Part shown: one piece after another, positions 51,082 through 58,483 of the stretch
Position numbering within the stretch: the first letter of the stretch is position 1
How the letters are laid out: each line of letters starts with the position of its first letter
Source of the DNA: Pusillibacter faecalis
Lineage (GTDB): Bacteria > Bacillota > Clostridia > Oscillospirales > Oscillospiraceae
DNA: 64,000 nucleotides
NCBI RefSeq assembly: GCF_018408705.1
Contig: NZ_AP023420.1
Span: forward strand, 2,604,001 to 2,668,000
Direction: 5' to 3'
The notes under the pieces: model-generated
Database searches by the model: none
What the model was told of the DNA's origin: nothing
Seen by the model: the letters and a program-made list of their open reading frames with translations, nothing else
Made by a program: the position numbers and the translations under genes

Positions 51082-51402
51082 TGTGATACCTCCATGATCT
51101 GGCTGCGCAGGTCCCCGATTGCTGAGAAAATGGCATCGTAAGCCGGGATGTAGATGCTCTGCAATCGACCGGAAATGGAGGCGAGGATGCAAGCGGCATC
51201 GTTGCTTCCCGCATTCACAGCGGTATGGACATCGCTCTCCATGGCCTCCTGGGTCAACTGCATCAGCGCAAGAATCGAATGCAGCGAGACTTCGACCTCT
51301 GTCATAGTAATTGTGTTGTTCATACTGGCTCCTCCATAAATTTTTCTTGATTGGAGGTCCCTCTGGTGGTATCATAGATTTACCGGCAGGGAGACCTCCG
51401 GG
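51070..51402 (-). repeat. Duplicated 333-bp block, copy 2
   Basis: Gap-free match to 42587-42919, same orientation, 8.5 kb away. Recombination between the copies would delete or duplicate the ejection genes between them. Confidence 0.9.
51078..51323 (-). CDS. 81-aa regulatory-module protein, copy 2
   Basis: Nearly identical to the product of 42595-42840, including ILASISGRLQSIYIPAYDAI. Same GGAGGAGCC ribosome site and same promoter region. Followed by the Bro-N antirepressor. Confidence 0.75.
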   Translation of the reverse strand: MNNTITMTEVEVSLHSILALMQLTQEAMESDVHTAVNAGSNDAACILASISGRLQSIYIPAYDAIFSAIGDLRSQIMEVSQ

Positions 51403-51452
51403 GTGATAAAGGGCGGACCGCTTGTAGAAGGGTGGGTCTGCTCTTTATTTTT
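51347..51452 (+). ncRNA. Candidate small/antisense RNA unit, copy 2
   Basis: Same promoter as copy 1 (TTGATT 51347-51352, 17 bases, TATCAT 51370-51375) but a different 3' part: AAAGGGCGGACC pairs with GGTCTGCTCTTT (51408-51419 with 51435-51446, G-U allowed), then TTTATTTTT. The tail overlaps the 3' end of the opposing RHH gene. Confidence 0.4.
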
Positions 51453-51597
51453 GGGCCAGATATTCCAGAACGATCATGCGGACAAGCCCGCTGACAGTTG
51501 TGCCTTTTGCCTCCGCAAGTGCTTTCAGCTTTTGAAGTACATCTGGAGGAAAAAAGACATTGATCCGTTCTGAATTGGCCTTTGGCCGTGGGGACAC
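51445..51597 (-). CDS. CopG-type ribbon-helix-helix protein (50 aa)
   Basis: 50 residues: SPRPKANSERINVFFPPDVLQKLKALAEAKGTTVSGLVRMIVLEYL follows the RHH plan (strand INVFFPP, helix DVLQKLKALAEAKG, helix VSGLVRMIVLEYL). GTG 51597 has AAGGAGGTG upstream. It is the counterpart of the RHH gene at 42962-43135 but diverged. Confidence 0.8.
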   Translation of the reverse strand: MSPRPKANSERINVFFPPDVLQKLKALAEAKGTTVSGLVRMIVLEYLAQK

Positions 51598-51764
51598 TAT
51601 TTCCACCTCCTTTGTGTGGATAATATCACCCTTTTATCACCACGTCAAGAAGAAAATTCACAGTAAGACATTAAACGCTTGCGGCTCTAAGAAGAAAAAT
51701 AATTTTCTGTTAAGTATTGCAATTTCGTGTGGCATCGTGTATGTTGAGCTTGGAGGCGATGGGA

Positions 51765-52223
51765 GTGTTTGGGCTTTCCACACGAGAAACGTTGGTTCGG
51801 GCGATTGAAAATGCGTGTAGGAATGAGATTTGCGTTTACAAAAACTGCGTAAAAGACGGCCTTGCTCATTACTCTGAATGGAGTGAAGAAGAAATTTCAC
51901 GACACGCATTATTAGCAAGAAGAGAGTATGCAAACGCTGTATTTGATGCTATGCTGGAGTCCTTTCGGGTTAGTAGTCCGATTATCGATGCAAGAATAAA
52001 ACTGGTAATATGGAACCCTCGGGTGACTGGGGTTCCTGATGAAATCGATACTGATTATTTAGCGGACAATGGTTTTTCAGCAGGGGTTACATACGCAATC
52101 TGCTATTTTGCCGTTACGAATAAAAAGATAAATCCATCAAAAGATTTCAAGATAATATCTGCATTGAACCACTACCAGACTAAACTAATGAATGATGCTC
52201 TGGATGAGCTGGACAAGAATTGA
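51765..52223 (+). CDS. Soluble protein of regulatory module 2 (152 aa)
   Basis: 152 residues, AT-rich codons, no membrane segment: RAIENACRNEICVYKNCVKDGL, REYANAVFDAMLESFRV, ADNGFSAGVTYAICYFAV. No family recognised. I favour GTG 51765, 8 bases after GGAGG; ATG 51759 and 51741 are in frame. Divergent from the RHH gene, like the unrelated membrane protein in module 1, so the modules carry swappable cargo. A terminator GGCGGGGC-GGTT-GCCCCGCC follows at 52230-52249. Confidence 0.65.
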   Translation: MFGLSTRETLVRAIENACRNEICVYKNCVKDGLAHYSEWSEEEISRHALLARREYANAVFDAMLESFRVSSPIIDARIKLVIWNPRVTGVPDEIDTDYLADNGFSAGVTYAICYFAVTNKKINPSKDFKIISALNHYQTKLMNDALDELDKN

Positions 52224-52253
52224 TACTTCGGCGGGGCGGTTGCCCCGCCTTTC

Positions 52254-52366
52254 TCATTCCTCCCGGTATTCGATGTACTTCTTGAATGGAGCTGACTTGT
52301 TGGTGCCGGAGCGGTCCATGACAGCGCGGACGCCGGTTGTCTGCGGGGATTGACTTTTTTACTTAT
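52254..52366 (-). pseudogene. Remnant of small SKKVNPRRQPAS-type gene
   Basis: The minus strand opens with SKKVNPRRQPAS, identical to the start of the gene at 53095-53376, but its start codon is ATA and the frame is broken; another frame ends with MDRSGTNKSAPFKKYIEYREE. Looks like a deletion fusing the 5' end of one copy to the 3' end of another gene. Confidence 0.5.
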
Positions 52367-52562
52367 GCTGTCCGCCCTCCCCATTCTTATTGTCCTCCTT
52401 TTTCCTTGACGAAAACAAATCATCATCCATCGCAAAAACACTTCGTCTGTGATACATCGTTGCGCTGTTTGAGTTGATGACAAAATATGTGTCGTGTGGA
52501 TAGTTTTCCTGAAGCCACTTAATCGTATTTTTTAGCAAAGGATAGATTTCATTGTACTGCAT
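52359..52562 (-). CDS. Hypothetical early phage protein (67 aa)
   Basis: 67 residues, N-terminal helix (YPLLKNTIKWLQENYPHDTYFVINS) and basic, Gly/Asn-rich end. GAGGTG precedes the ATG. Last intact gene of the leftward early operon. Function unknown. Confidence 0.6.
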   Translation of the reverse strand: MQYNEIYPLLKNTIKWLQENYPHDTYFVINSNSATMYHRRSVFAMDDDLFSSRKKEDNKNGEGGQHK

Positions 52563-52594
52563 AATTCACCTCCTCAGCCTATCCGGGAACTCAT

Positions 52595-52957
52595 TCAAGG
52601 GCTATCCCTCCTCACCTTTGGCGTATAAATTCGATTCTCGGTGTTCTTCTCAGCTTTCCGCACATCTCCCAGCAACCGCTCAAGGCTTTTGATCGTTGAG
52701 CGATTTGCGTCTATCCAGTCAAGAACCGGAGCCGTCTCACTCATAGTGTCCTTTGCAGCCCGTCTTTTCTGACGGACTCCTCTCAGCTCCTTTGATAGAC
52801 GAGCAAAGTCGTGATAGTCATGATCTTGAAGCTCCAAGCTATGTAGGATGTCCTGTGTCTCGTCATTTGCTTCCTGCTCGTCCAATTCTGCCATGTGGTA
52901 ACGTTTCTCGGTTTCTCGTAGATAGGAGAGGAAGGCTTCTATTCCTTGACTGGTCAA
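52595..52957 (-). CDS. Hypothetical coiled-coil early protein (120 aa)
   Basis: 120 residues, charged and helical (ETEKRYHMAELDEQEANDETQDIL, RLSKELRGVRQKRRAAKD). TTG start at 52957 with GGAGGGAT upstream. No family recognised. Confidence 0.6.
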   Translation of the reverse strand: MTSQGIEAFLSYLRETEKRYHMAELDEQEANDETQDILHSLELQDHDYHDFARLSKELRGVRQKRRAAKDTMSETAPVLDWIDANRSTIKSLERLLGDVRKAEKNTENRIYTPKVRRDSP

Positions 52958-52960
52958 TCG

Positions 52961-53098
52961 CTATCCCTCCTCATGCTTGTCTCTGTTCTTGCTTGCAAGG
53001 GCATTCGCAATTGCGCATACTATTTCGTCGATGACGAGCAGAGCAAAAGTCAGCAAGAAAAAGGTCATCCACGGATGGGCAAGACACCATTCGGTCAT
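52961..53098 (-). CDS. Small membrane protein (45 aa)
   Basis: 45 residues with one helix (WMTFFLLTFALLVIDEIVCAIA) and a polar C-terminus. ATG overlaps the preceding gene's stop (ATGA), and GGAGGG lies upstream. One of at least three tiny membrane proteins in the early region. Confidence 0.65.
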   Translation of the reverse strand: MTEWCLAHPWMTFFLLTFALLVIDEIVCAIANALASKNRDKHEEG

Positions 53099-53376
53099 GT
53101 GGCTATCCCTCCCACAATTCTAGCGCCCGCTTCAGACTCCAGGACGGTATGTAAATCCTCGATGTTGCAATAGCCTTCCGCAATGCTATCCGCCAAGTCT
53201 CCAACCTCTTTCCAGACCTTTTGCAGAGCTTCCAGATCAAAGCCCTCCTTATCGCGCAGGGCCATCAAAAATAGAGCGCTTGCGAATTTGATGCCATCAT
53301 CCCGCCCACGAAGCTCAGCCCGTTTTACATCTGCCTTTGACGCCGGCTGTCTGCGGGGGTTGACTTTTTTACTCAT
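53095..53376 (-). CDS. Hypothetical early protein (93 aa)
   Basis: Begins SKKVNPRRQPASKADVKRAE, basic, then helical (GIKFASALFLMALRDKEGFD, LQKVWKEVGDLADSIAEGY). A broken relative lies at 52254-52366. ATG 53376 is preceded by GGAGAAT. Function unknown. Confidence 0.65.
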   Translation of the reverse strand: MSKKVNPRRQPASKADVKRAELRGRDDGIKFASALFLMALRDKEGFDLEALQKVWKEVGDLADSIAEGYCNIEDLHTVLESEAGARIVGGIAT

Positions 53377-53587
53377 GCTGCTGATTCTCCTTTGGTGGTT
53401 CGGGGAGGGGCATCCATGCAACAACCTCAATCCAAGGTCGGCCTGTATTGTCAAGTAAATACCAATGGTCCCCTGTGTAATGTGTCAATTCAAAATGTTC
53501 CGCTTTTTGAGATGTATTCCGCCAGTATACCAACACTTCTTGCCTCACTTCCGGCAACCGCTCCCTGACGCTAATCCAATCGCTCAT
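53369..53587 (-). CDS. DUF551 domain protein (72 aa)
   Basis: SDWISVRERLPEVRQEVLVYW and the closing EVVAWMPLPEPPK are the DUF551 hallmarks (WIxVxxRLPE and HWMPLPxPP). A small, phage-associated domain with no known activity. ATG 53587 overlaps the upstream stop. Confidence 0.85.
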   Translation of the reverse strand: MSDWISVRERLPEVRQEVLVYWRNTSQKAEHFELTHYTGDHWYLLDNTGRPWIEVVAWMPLPEPPKENQQHE

Positions 53588-53991
53588 GCTGTCCGCCACC
53601 TCTCTAACACATTGATTATCTCAACTGCCGTGTCATAGTCGATACGGAATCTATTATAATATAGTTCGGAAATCAGGTTCCGCGCCTTGTAGATGGTGTC
53701 TCGCCGCTTCTTCTCAGCAGCATCTTCCGCTTCTTGAAGCTCTGCCTCGATAAGCAATTCTGCCGTTGGCGGGCTAATCTCTCCAGGTGTTTTCCCATAG
53801 CCGCCTACTCTTCCAGACCAGCTCCATGGAGATTCTTTAAAACTGCCCCGATTGGTCCTGACAATACCAGATGGAGTGACTTTTTCTACTTTGGCAGTTT
53901 GAATCCTTCCCGCAACCCCAAACCCGCTGTATATCACGATATCTCCCGGCTTTAACGATTTCACCCATGCCAGTGATTCTTCTTTTGTCAT
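53584..53991 (-). CDS. Hypothetical early protein (135 aa)
   Basis: An SH3-like beta start (KPGDIVIYSGFGVAGRIQTAKVEKV) and a helical C-terminus (AELLIEAELQEAEDAAEKKRRD). No family recognised. ATGA coupling with both neighbours supports it as a real gene. Confidence 0.65.
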   Translation of the reverse strand: MTKEESLAWVKSLKPGDIVIYSGFGVAGRIQTAKVEKVTPSGIVRTNRGSFKESPWSWSGRVGGYGKTPGEISPPTAELLIEAELQEAEDAAEKKRRDTIYKARNLISELYYNRFRIDYDTAVEIINVLERWRTA

Positions 53992-54368
53992 TGCCCGCCC
54001 TCCCCGTCGTGGATGTTGCTGATGATCTCAATTCCGCTCGTTGAAAGGTGCTTGTTTGCGCCCATACTTTCAGCGCCATTCAGCCAAACGCAAAATCTAT
54101 TCCATTCTGGGTCATAGCATACAGGAGCTTCTTTTTGTTCACCTTTCCAGTTCGTCCAGCGGATAATATCCCCCTCAAAAATCTTCTTCCTGTTCCTGTT
54201 GGTCAGGCCGGTGTACTCGCAGACCGTTGAGGGGTCAACCTCGTAAGCTTCACCATGTCGATTTCTGAGCATAATAAAGGGATTTAAGCTATCATGGAGT
54301 CGGTATAGATAACCTTCCACCCATGCACCATCACTCAGCCGTTTGGCTTTGAAAAGGATATCTCTCAT
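53988..54368 (-). CDS. YopX family protein (126 aa)
   Basis: MRDILFKAKRLSDGAWVEGYL, then STVCEYTGLTNRNRKKIFEGDII and VCYDPEWNRF match the YopX family (FRAK...G.W..G.., YTGL.D.NGK.I.EGD). Widespread in Firmicutes phages; function unknown. Coupled by ATGA to the next gene. Confidence 0.9.
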   Translation of the reverse strand: MRDILFKAKRLSDGAWVEGYLYRLHDSLNPFIMLRNRHGEAYEVDPSTVCEYTGLTNRNRKKIFEGDIIRWTNWKGEQKEAPVCYDPEWNRFCVWLNGAESMGANKHLSTSGIEIISNIHDGEGGQ

Positions 54369-54685
54369 TCTTTGCCCTCCATCTCAATCAAAAACGCCGC
54401 ATTGCAGGCCAGATGCCATAGATGAGGCAGGCCGCTTTCCGGATCGCACTTCTCACCCTTAAGATAGGACAGCCAGTGCCGGTATAAAGCATCCTGATAG
54501 CGCTGCGGCTCCACCTGCCGCCAATTCTCCGGGTCGTGGTACTTTTCATTTCCGTACATGCGGACCGCCGTCACAGCCTCGATCAGAGACACAGGAACCA
54601 GAGTAGGGCGAGGCTTCCCTGCGTCGGCTTTGGCCTTCTGGTCATCTTCATGGACCCATTTGTTGGTAATCATAACTTCGTTCAT
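54365..54685 (-). CDS. dATP/dGTP diphosphohydrolase N-terminal-type domain protein
   Basis: 106 residues: DAGKPRPTLVPVSLIEAVTAV, MYGNEKYHDPENWR, RYQDALYRHWLSYLKGEKCDPESGLPHLWHLACNAAFLIE (read as consecutive segments). This is the DUF5664-type domain linked to phage dATP/dGTP pyrophosphohydrolases, with conserved His/Asp/Glu for metal binding. It may shape the dNTP pool during replication. Full activity may need a partner. Confidence 0.8.
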   Translation of the reverse strand: MNEVMITNKWVHEDDQKAKADAGKPRPTLVPVSLIEAVTAVRMYGNEKYHDPENWRQVEPQRYQDALYRHWLSYLKGEKCDPESGLPHLWHLACNAAFLIEMEGKE

Positions 54686-54990
54686 TCCGCACCTCCGCTG
54701 TTCTCATCCGAAAACGGGTCAGGAGTCAGAATCTTATCTTCCCATCCAAGCTTCTCATAATTCGCCCTGCAAGTTGGGCAATTATGACCTACACGAACTT
54801 CCAGCGGATCATAGAAACAGCCGCCCAGAACATCCCCAATTTGTTCTCCACACCGTGCACAGTAGACATACCCGAAGCAACCTGTGGTAATATGGCTATG
54901 TCCAAGGAGCGCACACGTCACGCTTTTTCGCCTCTCCTCATCGAGCGGTTCCAATGCCGCAATTTTCTTTTCATATTCTTTTCTTGTCAT
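54682..54990 (-). CDS. Zinc-ribbon early protein (102 aa)
   Basis: 102 residues with paired Cys: CALLGHSH, YVYCARCGEQIG, NCPTCRANYEKLGWED, suggesting one or two zinc sites. ATG 54990 after GGAGGTG; the longer frame upstream is the shadow of the next gene. Function unknown. Confidence 0.65.
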   Translation of the reverse strand: MTRKEYEKKIAALEPLDEERRKSVTCALLGHSHITTGCFGYVYCARCGEQIGDVLGGCFYDPLEVRVGHNCPTCRANYEKLGWEDKILTPDPFSDENSGGAE

Positions 54991-55154
54991 TGGGCACCTC
55001 CGATTGTTGGAATATAATCCATGCTGAAAGAAACTTCCTCCATCATAGAGCCGCATGGGCAAGTGCATATTTCCTTCCGCTCCTCCTCGGAAATATCGTC
55101 AGGAAAATCTATGCTGAAAAAGAACCCGCAATCAGGGCATTTCAAGGAAATCAT
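54987..55154 (-). CDS. Small zinc-ribbon protein (55 aa)
   Basis: LKCPDCGFFFSIDFPDDIS and EICTCPCGSMMEE give two Cys pairs. Starts and ends with ATGA overlaps; GGAGGTG precedes the ATG. Function unknown. Confidence 0.7.
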   Translation of the reverse strand: MISLKCPDCGFFFSIDFPDDISEEERKEICTCPCGSMMEEVSFSMDYIPTIGGAQ

Positions 55155-55519
55155 TGGGCACCTCCGATGATCTCGTCAAGGGTGGAAATTTGTCCATTTT
55201 TCATGCTTGGAAATAGGTCAGCATGCAGATAGGCTATTGCCCCAATATCCGTGTAAACACGAATAACACATGGTATTAATTCCAGTTTTTCAGCATTTGG
55301 ATAAATAAGTTTGATCGCCTTCGCCCTCTCCACCTCCTGCTCCGTCCAGCGGGGCTTTTCCTCCAAATCCCACTCATGTACCCATTCACGACAGCAAATC
55401 CCTCTCTGATAGATAGGGCAGGTCTGTTCGCACGGCTTATTTGTGTGGGACTTTCTGTATTGATAACACCACCTTGGTATCACAAAGACGGATTTCAAAC
55501 TTATAGTATTCCGGCTCAT
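55151..55519 (-). CDS. Cys-rich early protein (122 aa)
   Basis: Cysteines cluster near the start (NKPCEQTCPIYQRGICCREW), then a helix (RWTEQEVERAKAIKLIYPN) and a beta end (IPCVIRVYTDIGAIAYLHADLF). The start is unclear: ATG 55519 sits against a GGAGG and overlaps the upstream gene by 83 bp. Confidence 0.6.
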   Translation of the reverse strand: MSRNTISLKSVFVIPRWCYQYRKSHTNKPCEQTCPIYQRGICCREWVHEWDLEEKPRWTEQEVERAKAIKLIYPNAEKLELIPCVIRVYTDIGAIAYLHADLFPSMKNGQISTLDEIIGGAQ

Positions 55520-55685
55520 CCTCCACCACCTCATAGCCCATCAGGCGGGCGGCTTCGTGGGGATTTTCTTTTAGTCGTCCGCATGAGACATTTTTCCAAA
55601 CCAGCTTACAGCCAGAGCTTCCTGCCCCACACGTGTCACAATGAGTTTCAAATACTTCCCCTGTCTCAGGGTTCCGAAACTTCAT
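55437..55685 (-). CDS. Cys-containing early protein (82 aa)
   Basis: KFRNPETGEVFETHCDTCGAG, then WKNVSCGRLKENPHEAARLMGYEVVEDE: a small zinc-type site followed by a short conserved helix-strand. ATG 55685 after GGAGGC. Overlaps the neighbours on both sides. Function unknown. Confidence 0.65.
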   Translation of the reverse strand: MKFRNPETGEVFETHCDTCGAGSSGCKLVWKNVSCGRLKENPHEAARLMGYEVVEDEPEYYKFEIRLCDTKVVLSIQKVPHK

Positions 55686-56091
55686 GGTCGGCCTCCTTTC
55701 GCTCCCACTCCCTGCACCGTTGCTCCGGCTCCGTGAAGTCGGCGCAGTTTGGGGAATTCCCGTTAAAGCACACGCCCTGATAGTCCTCGTACCAGGCGCA
55801 GGTGGCGCAGTTGTGGCAATGTTTTGGTTGCCAATCAGCCCAAATATCAGCATCAAGCCCATTAAACTTGCTTTTCCCACACACTGGACAAATTGGGTCG
55901 CTAGGTTCCCACTTCGCCCTCACCACAGGCGCAACGTCGGCGGCGGAGATATTCTCTACTCCATAACTAATTTCACGTAAGCATTCCTGCACAGCGCTGT
56001 GTGCTTCATAGTCAAACATAGAGCCGAAATCAACTGGATTGATTTTTCCCAGCAGATTCAGGATAGTCGTCCTCTCGATGTACTCCTTCAT
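55666..56091 (-). CDS. Cys-rich early protein with zinc ribbon (141 aa)
   Basis: N-terminal helix (YIERTTILNLLGKINPVD), then PICPVCGKSKFNG and CHNCATCAWYEDYQGVCFNG...CREWE, at least two zinc-type clusters. The first third resembles phage proteins of the DUF type containing KWEPSDPICPVCG. ATGA coupling upstream. Function unknown. Confidence 0.7.
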   Translation of the reverse strand: MKEYIERTTILNLLGKINPVDFGSMFDYEAHSAVQECLREISYGVENISAADVAPVVRAKWEPSDPICPVCGKSKFNGLDADIWADWQPKHCHNCATCAWYEDYQGVCFNGNSPNCADFTEPEQRCREWERKEADHEVSEP

Positions 56092-56393
56092 TCCTTAGCC
56101 TCCCGATTCCCCATAGCATAGTGACACCCCATACACATAGGAACTAAACTGTCAGGGTTTTCTCTTTGATATTTTGAAAAGTCCTTTGCTTCGTCTTTTG
56201 ATTTGAAAACATAAGAATAATGCACAGTAGGATAAGGATTGAGCCTAAAGGACGGGCTATAAATATGACAATATAGTGCGCCTTGATAATCACAACAGGT
56301 TATTCCCTCTATAACGCCCTGATACACCTTCCCAGAGCAATGAACCCACCAAACAACATCACCAATGTTCAGTTTTGTTTGGATTTCACTCAT
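56088..56393 (-). CDS. Hypothetical early protein (101 aa)
   Basis: A beta-barrel-like start (LNIGDVVWWVHCSGKVYQGVIEGI) resembling KOW/SH3 folds, then VFKSKDEAKDFSKYQREN and a final CMGCHY pair. No family recognised. Confidence 0.65.
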   Translation of the reverse strand: MSEIQTKLNIGDVVWWVHCSGKVYQGVIEGITCCDYQGALYCHIYSPSFRLNPYPTVHYSYVFKSKDEAKDFSKYQRENPDSLVPMCMGCHYAMGNREAKE

Positions 56394-56417
56394 TCCTGCT
56401 CCCTCCGTAGTGCGGCC

Positions 56418-56846
56418 TCAATATCCATAACAATAGTTAGCTTCTTTCTCCCGCTTCATCTGATCCAACTCGGTCTCTTGTTCTTTCAGCAGTTTGTCCC
56501 GCCGTTCCAATTCTGCGGCCTGCTGAGCAATCAGTTTTGATTTCTGCTCCAGTTCGGCTTGTACCGCTTCCAACCCCTCGTGCGCCTTGATGATTTCTGT
56601 CTTGGCGCAGACGATTGGGCAGTCGTGGCATTTGTCCTCATATTTTTTCAGGCGGGCGTTTTCGGCCAGCAGGGCGGTGATGGCGTTGGCGGATTGTTCA
56701 ATGTAGTACGGCTCAGGGTCAGTCCACACTAAGTCACCCGCTCTACCGTAACCACCTTCCGCACAGACCAATTCACCATATGGGATTTTTTCCCCATACT
56801 GGCCCAAAAGGCTTCTCAAGTCATCAATTAGTTTTTCGTAGTCCAT
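56418..56846 (-). CDS. Coiled-coil early protein (142 aa)
   Basis: The first 70 residues are mixed (LIDDLRSLLGQYGEKIPYGELVC), then CHDCPIVC and a long heptad coil (AVQAELEQKSKLIAQQAAEL, ERRDKLLKEQETELDQMKRE). Start abuts the next upstream gene's stop. Function unknown. Confidence 0.65.
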   Translation of the reverse strand: MDYEKLIDDLRSLLGQYGEKIPYGELVCAEGGYGRAGDLVWTDPEPYYIEQSANAITALLAENARLKKYEDKCHDCPIVCAKTEIIKAHEGLEAVQAELEQKSKLIAQQAAELERRDKLLKEQETELDQMKREKEANYCYGY

Positions 56847-57229
56847 CAGGGTTCCTCCTCTCCCTCCGGCGGGCGGCGGTAGTAATTATCTTTTTTGTCT
56901 CTCATACAAGACGAGCATTTTTCAAGTGCCCCCATTTCCGCCCATAGACACCCATCGCATATTAGCGCCTCGTTCGGCGGGGTGAGGGTGGGTTGACGCA
57001 AGGTCAAATTTGCAGCAACTTGTGGAGAAACGGCTTTTGTGAGCGCCAATGTACCGCATTTCTCGCAGGCAATCAAATGCAGCCTATCTTCGCAGTAATA
57101 TGTCATAAGAGGGCCACCGCAACGGCGGCATTTTCCATCTACCTGAAAGCCTCGCCCTTTTGGTTCATCATAGAGCTTGTGGCACAGCTTATCGAGGTAC
57201 GTTGCGCCCTTCTCAATCGCCCTTGCCAT
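56846..57229 (-). CDS. Zinc-ribbon early protein (127 aa)
   Basis: Two ribbons: KCRRCGGPLMTYYCEDRLHLIACEKCG in pieces, and ICDGCLWAEMGALEKCSSCMRD. Probably two zinc ions. GGAGGTG precedes the ATG. Function unknown. Confidence 0.65.
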   Translation of the reverse strand: MARAIEKGATYLDKLCHKLYDEPKGRGFQVDGKCRRCGGPLMTYYCEDRLHLIACEKCGTLALTKAVSPQVAANLTLRQPTLTPPNEALICDGCLWAEMGALEKCSSCMRDKKDNYYRRPPEGEEEP

Positions 57230-57392
57230 CTTTCACCTCCTCCAATCTCCATGTACTATACGGAGCATGATACAATCGCCCATCATCTGTACACACCATA
57301 ATCTGCATTGCTGAGGCGGTCGGGGTGTAAATTTTTGTTATCACGCCCCGGACACCGCTCACCATGCAAACGACCCTGTCACCTATCTCCAT
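57213..57392 (-). CDS. Small SH3-like protein (59 aa)
   Basis: MEIGDRVVCMVSGVRGVITK followed by QIMVCTDDGRLYHAPYSTWRLEEVKDG: an SH3/KOW-like beta barrel of the type often seen in small phage proteins. It overlaps both neighbouring genes (17 bp and 14 bp). Function unknown. Confidence 0.6.
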   Translation of the reverse strand: MEIGDRVVCMVSGVRGVITKIYTPTASAMQIMVCTDDGRLYHAPYSTWRLEEVKDGKGD

Positions 57393-57726
57393 ACAGCGCC
57401 TCCAATCTCTCCATCACCATCTCCGCGGCCTCGTCCGTCATGGGAGCACCGCACCATGCGCAGAAAGGTGTTTCTACATCAGGGGTTCTCCCGCATTTTG
57501 TACAGCGGCACTGTATATTTCCAGCTCCCAAAGGCGGCAAATAGTGTTTCCACACACCCCTCCAGACCTTCTCCACCTGCTCCCGGCTGACGGGGCGGAG
57601 GGCGGAAATAATCTCTAACGGGTCTAAGGCCGATATGACCGCTTCTGCGGCCTCTCTGCTGGGAGTATAATGGCAAAGGTTCCAATCCTCTAAAATTTCG
57701 TTCGCTTCTTCCCGCGTCATTTTCAT
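57379..57726 (-). CDS. Zinc-ribbon early protein (115 aa)
   Basis: A helical start (TREEANEILEDWNLCHYTPS), a central helix and CRCTKCGRTPDVETPFCAWCGAPM, a double-CxxC ribbon, then a closing helix. GAGGC precedes the ATG. Function unknown. Confidence 0.65.
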   Translation of the reverse strand: MKMTREEANEILEDWNLCHYTPSREAAEAVISALDPLEIISALRPVSREQVEKVWRGVWKHYLPPLGAGNIQCRCTKCGRTPDVETPFCAWCGAPMTDEAAEMVMERLEALYGDR

Positions 57727-57764
57727 GGCTGGGCCTCTTTTTTCGCCTTTTTCCTATCGGCCAG

Positions 57765-57905
57765 TCAACGGGGATAACCGTTTTTTAAGATGCAACCATC
57801 ATCTCCATCAAATCTGCAACCACTACATGAAAACTGTTTGGCGCAATATCCTTTCAGCCTTTTATAGGCCCTGTCTACTGGGTCAATACGCTTGAATAAG
57901 TTCAT
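57765..57905 (-). CDS. Small Cys-rich protein (46 aa)
   Basis: 46 residues: basic helix (FKRIDPVDRAYKRLKGYC) followed by FSCSGCRFDGDDGC, four cysteines in 20 residues. ATG 57905 follows GGAGGGG. Likely a zinc-bound mini-domain. Confidence 0.65.
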   Translation of the reverse strand: MNLFKRIDPVDRAYKRLKGYCAKQFSCSGCRFDGDDGCILKNGYPR

Positions 57906-57919
57906 TCCATCCCCTCCAC

Positions 57920-58483
57920 TCAATCTTCTTTGATACGAACAGGAAGAACCATCTTAATGTCCTCCTTGTTGGTGCGGAGAAGAATAGGCTCTACATTGCT
58001 GCGGAATTCCAAAATTACCGGCTGCCTAAAGCTTTCTCCAGCAGATACCTTTGCTGCCTGTAAAGCTGCCAGGAGGTAATTTCCGTTGAAGCCAATCCGG
58101 TATTTTACCTCACTTGTTGGAATTGCTTTTTCCCATTCAAATCCGCTGTCCTGCGGCTGGGTATATCCGAACGAGAACCCACCGCACCGGATTACAGCCT
58201 CTTTCCCTTCTTCTGTCAGAGAGATGGTTGCATACTGCTTGTTTGGGAGTTTGGTATTGCTCTTGATGAATGCCACAAAGTCTTCGTCGCAATCACTGAT
58301 AATTGAGTGCTCCACAGACATCCGATAGCCATCAACGGCCATAGCCGCGACTTGATTTTCTGCTGCATGGAACTCCAGCTTAATGTATTGATTGCAAGGA
58401 CAGGTGGCGCTATCGCTCACAAAAGACTTGGTGGCCGCAATCAAGCGGTTCAAGTCGTTAGTGTAAATCTTTGCCGACTTCAT
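57920..58483 (-). CDS. Half-length sliding-clamp-like protein (187 aa)
   Basis: The C-terminal part reads like the last domain of DNA polymerase III beta: RIGFNGNYLLAALQAAK, PVILEFRSNVEPILLRTNKED and IKMVLPVRI correspond to the clamp pattern (NxxYLLDAL, SPVIIK, YLIMPVRL). The first 90 residues could form a second domain of the same fold (NDLNRLIAATKSFV, MAVDGYRMSVEHS). A full beta clamp has three domains in about 370 residues, so this would be a two-domain subunit needing to assemble as a trimer, like PCNA. ATGA coupling with the upstream gene. Confidence 0.65.
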   Translation of the reverse strand: MKSAKIYTNDLNRLIAATKSFVSDSATCPCNQYIKLEFHAAENQVAAMAVDGYRMSVEHSIISDCDEDFVAFIKSNTKLPNKQYATISLTEEGKEAVIRCGGFSFGYTQPQDSGFEWEKAIPTSEVKYRIGFNGNYLLAALQAAKVSAGESFRQPVILEFRSNVEPILLRTNKEDIKMVLPVRIKED

